From NCBI GenBank assembly GCA_028274465.1, contig CM051456.1, forward strand, positions 110,041,397 to 110,105,396: a stretch of 64,000 nt of DNA. Reading direction: 5' to 3'. This document shows, in pieces, positions 50,540 through 61,914 of the stretch. Each line of letters starts with the position of its first letter. The first letter of the stretch is position 1. The translations under genes and the position numbers were made by a program. This DNA is from Plantago ovata (lineage: Eukaryota; Streptophyta; Magnoliopsida; Lamiales; Plantaginaceae). The notes beneath the pieces were generated by a model. The model was not told the origin of the DNA. It saw only the letters and a list, made by a program, of their open reading frames with translations, and did not search any database.

Positions 50540-50835
50540 TACCGGAGCTAACCGGAGCTGCAACTCCAATCAATCGGAGCTGTGTAGCTCCGATCAGATA
50601 GAAGCTGTAAAGCTCCAATTAGATCGGAGCTGTTAAGCTCCGAATCATATTGGAGCTTTCAATCTTATGTCGGAGCTGTAAAGCTCCGACTAGATCGAAG
50701 TTGTTCAACCCTGACCTGGTCGGAGCTTAATTAATACAGCTCCGACCTGGTCGGAGCTGCACAACTCCGACCTGGTCGGAGCTGCACAACTCCGACTAGA
50801 TCAGAGCTGAACAGCTTCGACCAGGTCAAAGCAAC
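50540..50835. repeat. Tandem hairpin array, GGAGCT/AGCTCC units
   Basis: Roughly eleven units of 25-30 bp, each built as CGGAGCTG, a 2-6 base loop, then AGCTCCGA, with spacers such as CCTGGT or CTAGAT. Every unit can fold on itself and also with its neighbours. The words are well kept while the spacers vary. No translated product is supported. Confidence 0.85.
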
Positions 50836-51064
50836 AGTTTTCTATTTTTTATATTTTTTTAGGTTTTTTTTTTGGTTAATTTTAAATATAAAATTTATTG
50901 GGGTTACTTTGCAATAAAATGTGGGAACATTTTGAAATTTAAAAAAGTTACATATATACCTTAAATTGAATTATTAATTGACAAATTGGTGAAATTAAAT
51001 AGATTTGAGTGAAATGTGCAATTAATAAAAATTATAGCTGTTTGGCCTCAGTCAAAACTCAATA

Positions 51065-52080
51065 TTTTTTTCTTCGAAAGGGAAACATTCATTACTTATT
51101 TCGGAAATAGAGTTAGGTACAAACCAAACTAGCGAAATATCATCCAAACGCAAAATACTACATAACCAAACTAGGGACATATCCCAGACAAAAGTGAAGG
51201 CCTGGAAATCTAGAACAGGAGCTTTAGGGCGGCCAAATGTTCTTTTCCTTCCTTCATTGGCTAAGTGGTCAGCGACTTCATTACATTCTCTATACACAAA
51301 CATTACTTGGACTTCTTGAAGTCTTCTCAATCTTTTAAAAGCGCCCCTTAGAATTTCTTGGTGGACCCCCTGCTGCTTCCTCCCTGTTTATGCAAGAAAT
51401 CAAGGTTTTCAAATCAGACTGAATTATAAGGTTCCGACAGGTTATTCGATCACATAACATCAGTCCCAATTTTAGTACATAAAATTCAGCCAAGCATGCA
51501 TTCGTTCTGCCCAGAAACTGAGATACCGCAACCATAAAATTTTCATTACTATCACGTATTATTGCTCTAACTCCAGATAAACCTGTTTGAGAATCATGAG
51601 ATCCATATGTTAAGACATACAAAGCCATTAGGTGGAGGTGTCCATTTACATGGAACTGAGATTTTGGGCTGGCAAACTTTTTGAGGGAAGGTAATGTATG
51701 ATCCTTGAACAAATTTGCTAGTCTAACCATGGCTTGATTTGGTATAATAGCTTTGTTTTGAAATATTTTTCATTCCTTATTTGCCACAACAACCAGGATA
51801 ATATAATACACTTATGTTGGTTTTGTCTGATCCAAAGGTTGGAAGAGAATTTAGTGAAAGTTTTGATTTTGAGGTGATGTGGCTAAAATGGGATCTAGCG
51901 ACTAATTAAGGCCGGACATGAGAAGATATGATGGAGAGTTTCTGGTTGGTCTGTACAAAGGCTACAAGTAGAATTTTCAATTATGTTTTTTCCAATTATG
52001 TTTTTTCCAGCTAAGTTGGCTGTTGTGGGTAATCTGTCAAGTACCGCTAACCAGGTGAAAAATGTGTTTTCATTGTTTTA
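51065..52080 (-). pseudogene. 5'-truncated LINE: zinc-binding region and RNase H
   Basis: Minus-strand relic with its T-rich 3' end at about 51065. Reading backwards: LAVLDRLPTTANLAGKNII, CSLCTDQPETLHHIFSCPA (zf-RVT), then an RNase H region with VLTYGSHDSQTGLSGVRAII, AEFYVLKLGL, IIQSDLKTLISCI and FVYRECNEVADHLAN. Several breaks separate these blocks, including an in-frame 15-bp repeat giving GKNIIGKNII. It is clearly older than the LINE at 1.3 kb. No target duplication was certain. Confidence 0.8.
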
Positions 52081-52311
52081 ATTCATGTCAAGTCAAGGTC
52101 ATGGGTCTACATGTAATTAAATCTATCTAATAGGGGTGATGTATGTTATTGTTCGACTAACGAGGGTCTATCTGTAATAAAAATGACTAACATGGGTGTT
52201 ATATGTAAGGAGCCCTTTAACCTATAATGATAACATATTTGACAAAATCATATTATGAAAATATAGGACCTAAATTTTATAATATAACTTTATTAAATAT
52301 TGGGTAATTTT

Positions 52312-53243
52312 CATACAGACCCCCTATTAGTTTCATCAATTACGAATCTTCCCCTGCTAGTTCAACAATAACATATTTTCCCTCGTTAGTGAAAAACAAT
52401 TACATCCAGCCCCACGACTTTAACTTTCGGCGAATTAAGGGTTGGAAATAACAAATTTGCCCTCATTTAAAATTCAGATTTCAGAAACACCCAAACAAAA
52501 TCAAATTTCCTTTATTGCACATTTGACTCCAAAATTTCTAATTTTACAAAATTAACCTACACAATTTTTTAAAATTTCAACATCATCCAAAATATTTTTG
52601 TAAACAAGTCCCTACACAGTTTATATCTCAATATCAACCCCATAATATTAAAATAAATAAATAAATAATAATAAGAATTCCAAAAAATAATTTAAAATTA
52701 AATAAAAAAAAGAAAAAAACGGCTCCGACCAGAGCTGGCAGCGCTGGTCGGAGCTGTAATTAGCTACGACCGGAGCTATTTACAGCTCCGATTGGGGAGT
52801 TGTAAAATAGCTCCTATTGGAGCTGTAATTAGCTCCGATCAGAGCTATTTACAGCTCCGATTGGGGCTGAAAACAACCCCGATCGGAGCTGATTTACAAC
52901 TCCGTCGGAGCTGCAAATAGCTCCGATCGGAGCTATTTACAGCTCCGGTCGACGGAGCTGTGTGGGGACAACTCCGGTACCGGAAAAATTCCGGTACCGG
53001 AGTTTAGAGCTTGGAGAAGAAGATGATTAATGAAAAAAAAAAGGGAAAAAGGAAAAGAAAATATTGAAAAAAGAAAAGGAAAAGATAAATGAAAAATGAA
53101 AAATATTGGTAAGGGCATGTTTGGGGAGAGAACATTTGTAAGTTGGTCAACATTTTTGGATAAAATGGGGCTAGATGTAATTATTGAACTAGTAGGGGAA
53201 GAAACGTAATTAGGTGCAGTAGTGGGGGTAGTTTTTATAAATT
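52312..53243 (-). mobile_element. Copy 2 of the GGAGCT-hairpin family, 9-bp target duplication
   Basis: A 932-bp insert in the same Stowaway MITE, flanked by an exact 9-bp direct repeat TTAAATATT (52303-52311 and 53244-53252). The left end starts GGGTAATTTTCATACAGACC and the right part, reversed, contains CCCCTACTAGTTCAATAATT and TTGACCAACTTACAAATG, in the same order as copy 1. The hairpin array is at 52722-52998 and ends with the palindrome CCGGTACCGG repeated. No ORF of its own was supported. Confidence 0.7.
52722..52998. repeat. Second GGAGCT/AGCTCC hairpin array
   Basis: About ten units such as CGGAGCTGTAATTAGCTACG and CGGAGCTATTTACAGCTCCG, closing with CCGGTACCGGA ... TTCCGGTACCGGAG. 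Loop lengths and spacers differ from those of the array in copy 1, while the GGAGCT stems are kept. Confidence 0.85.
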
Positions 53244-53439
53244 TTAAATATTTTATCATTATAGGTTAAGAGTAATCGAGAGTCAAAATTGAAAGTTGTT
53301 GACAGGAAAAAATCAAACTTGATAATTTCAAACGGGACAGAGGGAGTATATACTATGGTGATGTTTGTTTGTAAAGGGAATTTGCAAAGTCAATGGTATT
53401 GTAGGAGAAGATGGTTTAGACGTTGGTTGTTAGGCTTCG

Positions 53440-53550
53440 GCCCTTTATACTCCCGTTTGTTGGGGATGTTGCGTTTTTTCGTTTGTTGTATTACACGAGC
53501 ATTTCTTATGCTCTTTATCAATAAATTTTTAGCCGATTTTTTTTAAAAAG
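53440..53550 (+). repeat. LINE 3' tail (short 5'-truncated insertion)
   Basis: Contains GAGCATTTCTTATGCTC, then TTATCAATAAATTTTTAGCCGATT and a homopolymer. The same order appears at 63060-63136 and is typical of plant LINE 3' ends. The 5' limit is unclear. Confidence 0.5.
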
Positions 53551-53577
53551 ACTTTTGTACAGTTTGACTTTTGTACT

Positions 53578-53669
53578 TTCGGAAACAGGAGTTATCCACG
53601 GAATTGCTCAACACCGTGCTTAACACCAGTCTTCTGCTGCTGCTGTATGATGAGATAACACCTCACAAA
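53578..53669 (-). mobile_element. Partial LTR fragment (fossil), same family as the LTR at 47.2 kb
   Basis: Read on the minus strand it starts TGTGAGGTGTTATCTCATC and continues through GTGTTGAGCAATTCCGTGG and CTCCTGTTTCCGAAAG, matching the first 90 bases of the solo LTR at 47186. The rest of the LTR is not present here. Confidence 0.6.
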
Positions 53670-54832
53670 TTAACAAATTAAGTAGATCAAAAGTGCAGCA
53701 GTGTTCACTTTCTGCAACAATGAAACACTGAGGCACTATTCTGCAAAAATCAGAGAAGTTGTTACTTCACTAGTATAACCGTTTTTCTAGTGATGTAAAC
53801 AAGCAGAGTTACGAACAGTTTAATTACAATATATGTGAGCAATTATATTGGATTATTGGTCCCTGTCCCTTTTTAATTAGTGGGACGAATGTAGCATTAT
53901 AATTTATAAGTATCATTTCCACATTATTGCTAACACTTCATTTCACTCCAATAATACAAGTATATATAATGATAAACTACCCATAATTATTATTAATGCC
54001 AATATTCATTATTAATTAGTATATATAGTGATTAATTGATATATTGAGAACACGATCGGGGAAGCTTATAAACATTCTTGCCTCGAATCATTTGAAGTAC
54101 ACAGTACGTGTACGAACTAAAATGTGCCACTATAATCTTAGAAATTTTATTTAGTACACATTGCAATCGTACTTGCATAGAATACTACGGATCCAAAGTA
54201 GTTATCAAGTCACATCACATGGTTTGCTTTAATTTCAATACTTATATGCTAACTATATGCTAACTGATGACTTTAGCCATCATTACCAACAAAATGAATT
54301 TAGCCATGTGCCTTAATGAAAACTTGACATTAAGTTTAATGATGACTTTATGATTATGTACTCTTCAAAATAATAGAATAACTGTGTATTAATCCACGGT
54401 ACCCAACTTGACTTCTCATTTATTTTCTTTAACTTTTTTTAGGCTTGTTGATGTTAAATTAATTTTAAATTGTACTAAAAAAATAATATTTGAACTTATG
54501 TTATGTTATGAGAGCGGGGTAAAATTTATTTTTGGTACATCAAAGTGAGACATGTCCAATTTATATACTACAGACTACGTAACTATATATGTCCAATTTA
54601 GGTACTTCATTATAGCATATTGTCCAATTTGATACTTTTTCAATTTAATATGTAACAATTGAACAATATGAGCATGTGGCAACCACTCGACGGACTACAT
54701 CGAAAATTACGAAAAAATAAAAATCGCAAATTATGAAAAAAAAAGAAGGAAAAAAGGATGTGACATTTTTTGGTAGGTACAGAAAGTGTATAACATTAAC
54801 ATGTGTCTAGTTTTCCAATAGCTTTAAAAAAA
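53670..54832. other. Intergenic
   Basis: AT-rich. A phrase ATGTCCAATTTA / ATTGTCCAATTT repeats near 54555-54640 and may be the trace of an old repeat. No coding region was supported. Confidence 0.45.
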
Positions 54833-54840
54833 GGAAAATA

Positions 54841-54895
54841 TTAAACGTCGGAACATAAATTTACTAAATGTTGGAAATTTATTGTAAATTACATA
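54841..54895 (+). repeat. Left terminal inverted repeat of the MULE
   Basis: TTAAACGTCGGAACATAAATTTACTAAATGTTGGAAATTTATTGT matches the reversed right end at 61844-61897 (TTAAACGTAGTACG ... TTTACTAAACGTTGGAAATTTATT) with a few differences and small gaps. Only the outer 55-60 bases pair; the next 150 bases do not. Confidence 0.7.
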
Positions 54896-55095
54896 AAATA
54901 TCTATAAATTTATAATTTTACAAATTAACCCAATACTTTTAAAATCATCACAATTCCAACTTAAATAAATCAAGCCTCTAAATCAATAACCTAATCAACA
55001 TATTTCAATTCAACTTGAAGAACACACCAAGAGATATCATCAAACTCAAATCAAGGTTAGTTCTTTAATTTTTTTTTTTTTTTAAAAGTATATGT

Positions 55096-55238
55096 GTGGC
55101 GTATATGGGCGGCGGAAAACCACCGCCGCCCATATTAAGGCCGAGCAGCCGCGGCTGCTCGGCCGGAACAGCAGGCCAGCGGCCTGGTGTGTCTTTTTTA
55201 ATTTTTTTTATTTTTTTTTATTTTTTTAATTTTTTTTG

Positions 55239-55290
<52 letters not shown>

Positions 55291-55352
55291 AATTACATCA
55301 AACTTCAACTTGTTATATTAATTGATCTTCATATTTTATTGATGCACACATT
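55096..55352. repeat. GC-rich palindromes, T tract, (TA)n and 62-bp inverted repeat (left)
   Basis: In the first intron of the PMD gene: short palindromes rich in GGCCGAGCAGC/GCTGCTCGGCC (55140-55190), a T-rich tract to 55238, about 50 bp of TA repeats (55240-55289), then 55291-55352. That last segment is an exact 62-bp inverted match of 61196-61257 at the other end of the element. Confidence 0.9.
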
Positions 55353-55458
55353 CTCATGTCCCCTTATAATTTGATAATAAATTAATGACTTGTTGTATAT
55401 ATACGTAGTTGTAGAGATATTGATTGTTCATTCTAATCTTACTTTGTTGTATTTATAG

Positions 55459-57772
55459 ATGGATAAGGGTGGAAAGAAAGGATATTGGGAAGATGTTGGT
55501 GGTGGACGCTTGCAAGGAAGGGTTGTTACTCAATCAAACCGTAAGCGTGCAGAAGAAGGACGTAGGCTTCCTGTTGAGGCCAAAGCAAGGGCTACGAGGG
55601 ATGACATGGAGCAGGAAAGTGAGAGTACCCAAGTGCATGAACAGTCTGCACGTGCAACTGAGACCATGGTGGATAGTTCCGATGATGATGATACTTCGAT
55701 ATCTAGTGGTACACTTAAAGATATGGAGAGAGATGCATATCTTGATAACCTTCGCAGTAAAGGTAAAGGGATTAATCGCCATGAGATTGCTAGTGATGAG
55801 GAAGACGATGAAGAAACTTATGATAATTTGCAAGGTAATTCAATTTCTTGTGATTTTATCAGTTAATATTGTTTAGGTTCTTCTTTTTAATTTTTTCTTT
55901 ATTTAGGGCCGAGAGAACATATTCATGGTGACATGGAGGGTAATGTGCATGGTAGCCCGATGAGTTTGGGAGTTGATGGAGGGCCAGTACTAAAGGAGTT
56001 ATTGCCTTCGTTCAAACACCATATTGCATACCAAATATGGCATAAGGGGGAGGTCAGTCAATTTTATATTTGTGAGACTTGAATTATTATGTTGGTCACA
56101 TAATATTTAATATTGTTGTAACATGTTTTGTTTTTTTTATAGGTCCTTAGGTGCTTGCATTGTCATTCAAGACATGCAAGATCAAAGAATCTCTCTATCC
56201 CAGAAAAAGATGCAAATTATGATGTATTGACATGGTTGAAGGAAAGTAGGCTATACCACCTGAAGGACTGTATGTACAAGTCTATTGACCACGCTCTTAT
56301 ATCAGCTTTTGTTGAGAGATGGCAGCCTGAGACCAACTCCTTTCACATGCCATTCGGTGAGATGACCATCACTTTACACGATGTATGGTATATTCTACAG
56401 ATCCCCGTGACTGGTAAGCCTGTGATTTCTAGTCGCACGACTGAGGGTTTGATGACAGATATGGGACTTCTGCTGGAATTGCCTTTGGATGACAAATTGG
56501 GAAGGGAACTTGGTTGGAAGCATGGTCGGTGTGGGTTTGATGTATTGGAGAAGCGCCTAAAACAGGGTAATTTGAACAACAACTCTGTATTTTCAACGTA
56601 CTTGTTGTGGCTCCTTGGCACGACATTGTTCGTTGATAAGACAACCACTCTTGTCCACGCCGGTTTTCTAGAGTTTCTACATGAAAGTGATGGTGTTCAG
56701 AACTATGCATGGGGTGCAGCTACATTGGCCAACTTGTACAGACAACTCGGAGAGGCATCACGAGCTGGATGCACCAACATTGCTGGTTGTCTCACACTTC
56801 TACAGGTTAGTGTCAGCGTCAGTGCTTTTTATCTAATGTTGTCGTTATAATACTTATTATTGAATTAACATACAATGCATTAATTACAGGCTTGGATTTA
56901 TGAATACTTCCCGCCTTTTCGTCCAAGGGGAAGAACAGATGTGGTAGATGGTCCTTGGGCAAAAAGATGGATACCGTCCCCAAACCGACTAGCTGAGCAG
57001 GAATCATTACTGAAGTCTATCCGTATTCAGTTGGACGAGTTGCGTGCCAACCAAGTAAGTTTCCTAGTTTACTTGAATTCTGACTTTAGTTCTGTTTGAA
57101 TATTATCGTCAAATGTACAATTTTGTTTCGTACTCAGGTGAACTGGACACCATTTGGGGACAACCCTTCCCAAGAAATTCCGATAACACTGTTTGAGGGT
57201 ATTCTACATTGTCGGAGTTACACCGAGCCATATATGCCAGATCGTGTCATGAGACAGTTTGGATATGGACAGTCTATTTCATTCGCACCAATTCATCCAG
57301 TAAAAGCTGTGAGGACAGAGACACCACGTCAATACATTCTGGAACACCATGTCGACCGAACCATGTTTTTGAAATGGCGGAGCCACTTATGCAACCTATC
57401 ACAGAGGTAACTATGACTACATGCAAATTTAAATGGTCTATTTAAAATTTTTCATTTGAAGACCATTATGACTAACTATATGTATCTTAATCTTTCAGGT
57501 CTGTGAGGCTTAATACATTTCAAATTGAGAGTGATACTACTGATTACCTACTTTGGTATATTCCTAGGACACATCCCAAGGTAAATAGAGAGGTTGTCCA
57601 GAATGCAGTTCAGGATAAGAATTCTGAAGCGGAATTACTTATGACTATCACGGATATGGTCGCCCCATTCCATCCGCAGACCAATCCATCTCCCACTTAT
57701 GATGACATGAAAAACCTTGTGCATCAACTGTCCCGTATGCTAGTCAAGAAGCCTCGTAGGATAGTTGATTAG
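55459..57772 (+). CDS. Plant mobile domain (PMD) protein of the MULE
   Basis: PMD proteins (MAIN/MAIL1 type, often labelled 'serine/threonine-protein phosphatase 7 long form homolog') are of transposon origin; host members act in silencing and genome stability. Exons: 55459-55834, 55907-56052, 56143-56805, 56890-57054, 57138-57406, 57499-57772, giving 630 residues with all phases matching and no stop. The first 125 residues are charged and Ser/Asp-rich. The PMD itself begins near 185, with LYHLKDCMYKSIDHALISAF, FVERWQPETNSFHMPFGEMT, LHDVWYILQIPVTGKPV, then a WLLGTTLFVDKTTT block and a C-terminal region with GPWAKRWIPSPN and WTPFGDNPSQEIP. The ATG directly follows an acceptor (TTATAG), so a 5' UTR intron from a donor near 55055 is likely. 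The frame looks functional. Confidence 0.88.
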
Positions 57773-58839
57773 GCACTACAATGACCGTGTCTTTTATGTT
57801 TTAGTTTAATTTGTGTTCCGGATACTCGAACCCTTTGACGTTTGTGTTTTTCTATGTGTTTGTTTTGGACCTAAATTATTATTTTTTGGATGTTAGTTTA
57901 TGTTTGTGAGACTTGAATTATTATTCTATGGGTGTTTCGAATGTTAGTTTGTGTTATTGCAATGCCACTATTTTACAAAAACTAACCACAAAAATAAATA
58001 ATGGGGATTCTAAATAATTAGGAAAATTGTATAAGATATTGCAATCATAAATCAGAAATGTGAAAAGCTATTCTATGAAAAACTAACAAGAATTCATCAT
58101 ACTTTCCCTCTCTCTACATACCAATCTTTCCAATGAGCTACCTGTGGCACCCTATGATATTTCCAAAAAATGATGAAGTTCCCGATCGGGGCTCCTGGGT
58201 CCACGTGTATCACAAAGAAGTGGTTGCTGCTCATACCAATTGACCATTCTTCTGCGGGTGGATCTGGTCGTGGGTGTTCCAGATCAGCGCGCGATTCCCA
58301 TGGTACGAATGTATAGCTACTATCTGCACAGTAACAATGGATAACTTTCTGATACTTAGTCGCAACTGCTAGACCGAGTTCTGTCATACTCAACCAGTTA
58401 GGTTTATCGCATCCCCCAACAAAATGAGTCAAACTAATAATTTGCCTTTGGTATTCAACACAACCTCCTGCAGATCAAGTCAAATAACAATTGAAAGTTT
58501 CATATTTATATTATATAATAAATAGCATTATGTACATGTTTCAATGAAATAAAAATAGAAAAAAATTATGAGAAGGAAGCCAACATACCTGCAATGGCTA
58601 TATACTTGTCTTTGTAGAGTCTCATCTCTTGAATTATGTCCAGACGCACTTGAACCCATTTTTCCTGTGTCCCGTACCTATAGTGGGCTAGTGCTCGGCA
58701 CCCACAATTCCCATCAGAGTCAACATTCAACCATCCTGTGATATAGTCTGCTAAACGAACCGGCATCCATGAGCTATATTCAAAGTTGAACAGTTGTTTC
58801 GTAGCCTTTTCCTTCTCATTCATCTTGTCCTTTTGATTC

Positions 58840-59070
58840 TTCTCATCTTTCTGATCCTTCTTCTCATCCTTCTTCTTTTCATTCTTATCTTTCTTCTCAT
58901 TTTTCTTCTCATCTTTCTGATCCTTCTTCTCATCCTTCTTCCTTTTATTCTTATCTTTCTTCTCATTTTTCTTCTCATCTTTCTGATCTTTCTTGTCATC
59001 CTTCTTCTTTTCCTTCTTATCTTTCTTTTCATTCTTATCTTTCTTCTCATCCTTCTTCTTCTCCTTCTCA
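58840..59070 (-). repeat. Lys/Asp/Glu-coding minisatellite in the transposase linker
   Basis: The coding sequence repeats units such as DEKKDQKDEKKNEKKDKNEK and related variants, made from TTCTTCTCATC/TTTCT words on the plus strand. It separates the SWIM region from the OTU domain. The opposite strand shows a long leucine/isoleucine frame, which is only its shadow. Confidence 0.85.
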
Positions 59071-61195
59071 TATTCACTTTGGTATCTTTTCCCCTCAGCG
59101 TTAGGAGGTCGTCCTTTGTGCTTATGATGAATTGGCTCTTCAAATGTGGTTGACGCGGGGAACCTCATTTCATGGATATATTGAGATAACATCCTCTTCT
59201 GCACGTCAGATGCACTTTCCTTGAAGCCTCTGAATGCTTCGTCACATATATCATCAACAGTGGCTTTTCTGGAATCATCCCAAGAATATTTCTTATCCAA
59301 ATAAAGAGTTTTCCAGAATGGGTGAATATCAATTGGGTCGATTGGAGTATATTCATCTTCAAGCTTCTTCATGTGGCATGCACACATCAACCCATGTGTG
59401 CTGCGTAACTCACATATACAAATAGGAGCATCACCCCCGCTACATTTTGCGTCATAGCATCTTTTATTCCACTCCTCTAACTCGTTAGCCATCAACTGTA
59501 TTGCATCATGCGAAACAATCCCACCAAGCCTTCGAAACAACAAATTTGCTCTACAATGATGAGACTCCTTCGTTCTATTCAGCTCGAAATCAGATCTAAT
59601 ATGATTCAATTCATCTTCAACAATCTCGTGGATCTTCAAAAAAATGGTAGGAAAATTACTCCTCGCATTTCTAATCCAGGACTTCAGTTGAGCATGCGCA
59701 CTTTCTACCCTGCAATAATATTAAAGATTGCATAATTGAATATGATAAATTTATGCAAGTGGTGTGCTTTTACGATAATGAAAGGACAATAGTAAATTAA
59801 GAAAATTGAGTCAATGGTACCTGTTGGTTGTTTGAGTTCCAAAATGTAGATATTTTCTTGTCCAGTACGACACAAAATTTTCATGATGCGGATCACACCA
59901 TGTCTTCTTGACATACTCTCCAAATAGTGGTAAGAATCTCCAAGTATAAAGTAGCTCATCCACATGTTTTTCATATTCATCAACACTTTGTGAGTTCACA
60001 ACCTTCTTCCACCTTGCCCTAACTGCCCTCTCATACTTTCGACTTCCAGAGTGTTTAACAAAATTCTTATGTACACATTCTGAAATGTGTCGCCTACAAA
60101 GTAGACGACCACTCTCCGGAAAAACAGTATCAATGGCGTTCATAAGGGCTTGCTCTCTATCTGTAATAAAAACACCTGGATACTCAACAGCACTAAAAAA
60201 ATTTCTTCAACTCTCTCATTATCCACACATAGCTATCCTCCTTTTCATGGTAGATGCATGCAAATGCAACATGAAAATTCTTACCGGTTGGCAATAAACC
60301 CATCACTTGAACCAAAGGCATATTATATAGATTTGTTGCATATGTGGCATCCAAGAGAATAACATAAGGATATAGTCGAACCAAATCAACGCTATGATGG
60401 TGAGCAAAAAAAACTTCACCAACATGATTATTACCTGGTTCCTTTCGCTCATTATGATAGTAATGGTGATCGGAGAGTAACTTCAGAAAGTATTGCATCG
60501 TGGTTAGCCCATCCCTATCCTTGTTCTTGTTTTTGTGAATTGCATTGTACACATGTCTGATGTTGCTCACATTATATTTATTCAACAACTTTACCTCTTG
60601 CAGGATACTCTTTGGCTTCGTTCGAGTCATATACAACTTATGTATGTGTTCTAGCTCCGGTTCGCTCAACTTAATTTGCCGCCGATGTATGCCAATTAGG
60701 GTGCTTCCCAAGTGCATGGTTATGCCTCCCTCTATTCTCGCTTGTGCGTACAACCCATGGACCATTATCACAATTTCTTTTTAGTTTCAACTGAAAGGGA
60801 CATTCATTCTTCTTCGTCCCACTTGAATGGCGACTCACAACATTGACATTTTTACTCGTCGTCGCTCTGTACTTCCCACTACGTTCACAACCAAGGTAAA
60901 TCCGATTTGCATGTGCTGTGACAACTGTGAAGTACATGTGATTTTCCCGACCAATTCGCCTAACTTCATCTTCTGCGGCTATTCTTGTAGGAAATTCTCC
61001 AAGACTATTGAACAAGTAATTCATGTCATCATACATATGATCTTGCTCCTTATCATTCCCATCATCATTAACCTGAAAATAAAAATGTATACTAATCAAT
61101 AAATTGATATATGAGATAAATACGTACATTTGTTCTAATAATTTGTAAAAAAAAAAAAACAGAAGCAACAACATATATATCATAAATGAAAATCA

Positions 61196-61580
<385 letters not shown>

Positions 61581-61843
61581 TACAAAAAAAAAAAAAAAAA
61601 AGGCTTAATACACATAAAATCAGTAATCTTTACCTCATAATTTTCATACTTCGACCATTCTTCAGTCCAAGGTGGCCATTCCATGTTGAAAATTTGTATT
61701 CAGAAGAGATTGTTTCTGAAGAATTTGTTGTGGAGAAGGAAGTAATGAACGTATGAAATTGTGTTAGTTGTAATTTGTGTGTATTTAATGTATTTAATAA
61801 ATTTGTGACTTATTTGTAAAATATTAAAAATAAGGTGTTTTTT

Positions 61844-61906
61844 GCAAATTACTAATAAATTTCCAACGTTTAGTAAAATTGCTACGTACTACGTTTAACA
61901 AGCCCC
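61844..61906 (-). repeat. Right terminal inverted repeat of the MULE
   Basis: Reversed, it reads GGGGCTTGTTAAACGTAG ... TTTACTAAACGTTGGAAATT, pairing with the left end at 54833-54895. The first eight bases are less similar than the TTAAACGT core. Confidence 0.65.
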
Positions 61907-61914
61907 TAAAAAAA

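Larger units (their letters stand above)
50331..52207 (+). mobile_element. Copy 1 of the GGAGCT-hairpin family (non-autonomous, carries a LINE)
   Basis: Inserted in the Stowaway MITE, with similar 8-bp words at its edges (TTTAAACT on the left, TTTAACCT on the right). The order is: a subterminal block with CCCCTACTAG ... TTGACCAACTTAG ... CCAAACATGGCCTTAAC; a pyrimidine-rich stretch; about eleven hairpin units at 50540-50835; AT-rich sequence; the LINE at about 51065-52080; and a right end whose reverse reads GGGCTCCTTACATATAACACCC. It has no coding capacity of its own. Edge duplications of this size suggest a Mutator-like origin, but the left and right ends are only weakly inverted. Confidence 0.6.
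50252..53348. mobile_element. Stowaway MITE split by two later insertions
   Basis: The left arm (50252-50330) and the right arm (53262-53348, reversed) share about 85 bp, including ATCAACAATTTTCAATTTT / GTCAACAACTTTCAATTTT and CGATTACTTTTAA / CGATTACTCTTAA. TA flanks the outer ends. The MITE interior resumes at 52216-52311 with AACCTATAATGATAACATA, which matches AACCTATAATGATAAAATA inside the right arm. Removing the two insertions leaves a normal-sized MITE of roughly 270 bp. Confidence 0.75.

Noticed and set aside
50540-50835. The regularly spaced repeats look at first like a CRISPR array.
   Set aside because: The units are palindromic and imperfect, spacers are only a few bases, and the surroundings are plant nuclear transposons.
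58794-59153. Long plus-strand frame rich in Leu and Ile, like a membrane protein.
   Set aside because: It is the reverse strand of the Lys/Glu/Asp-coding repeat of the transposase linker.
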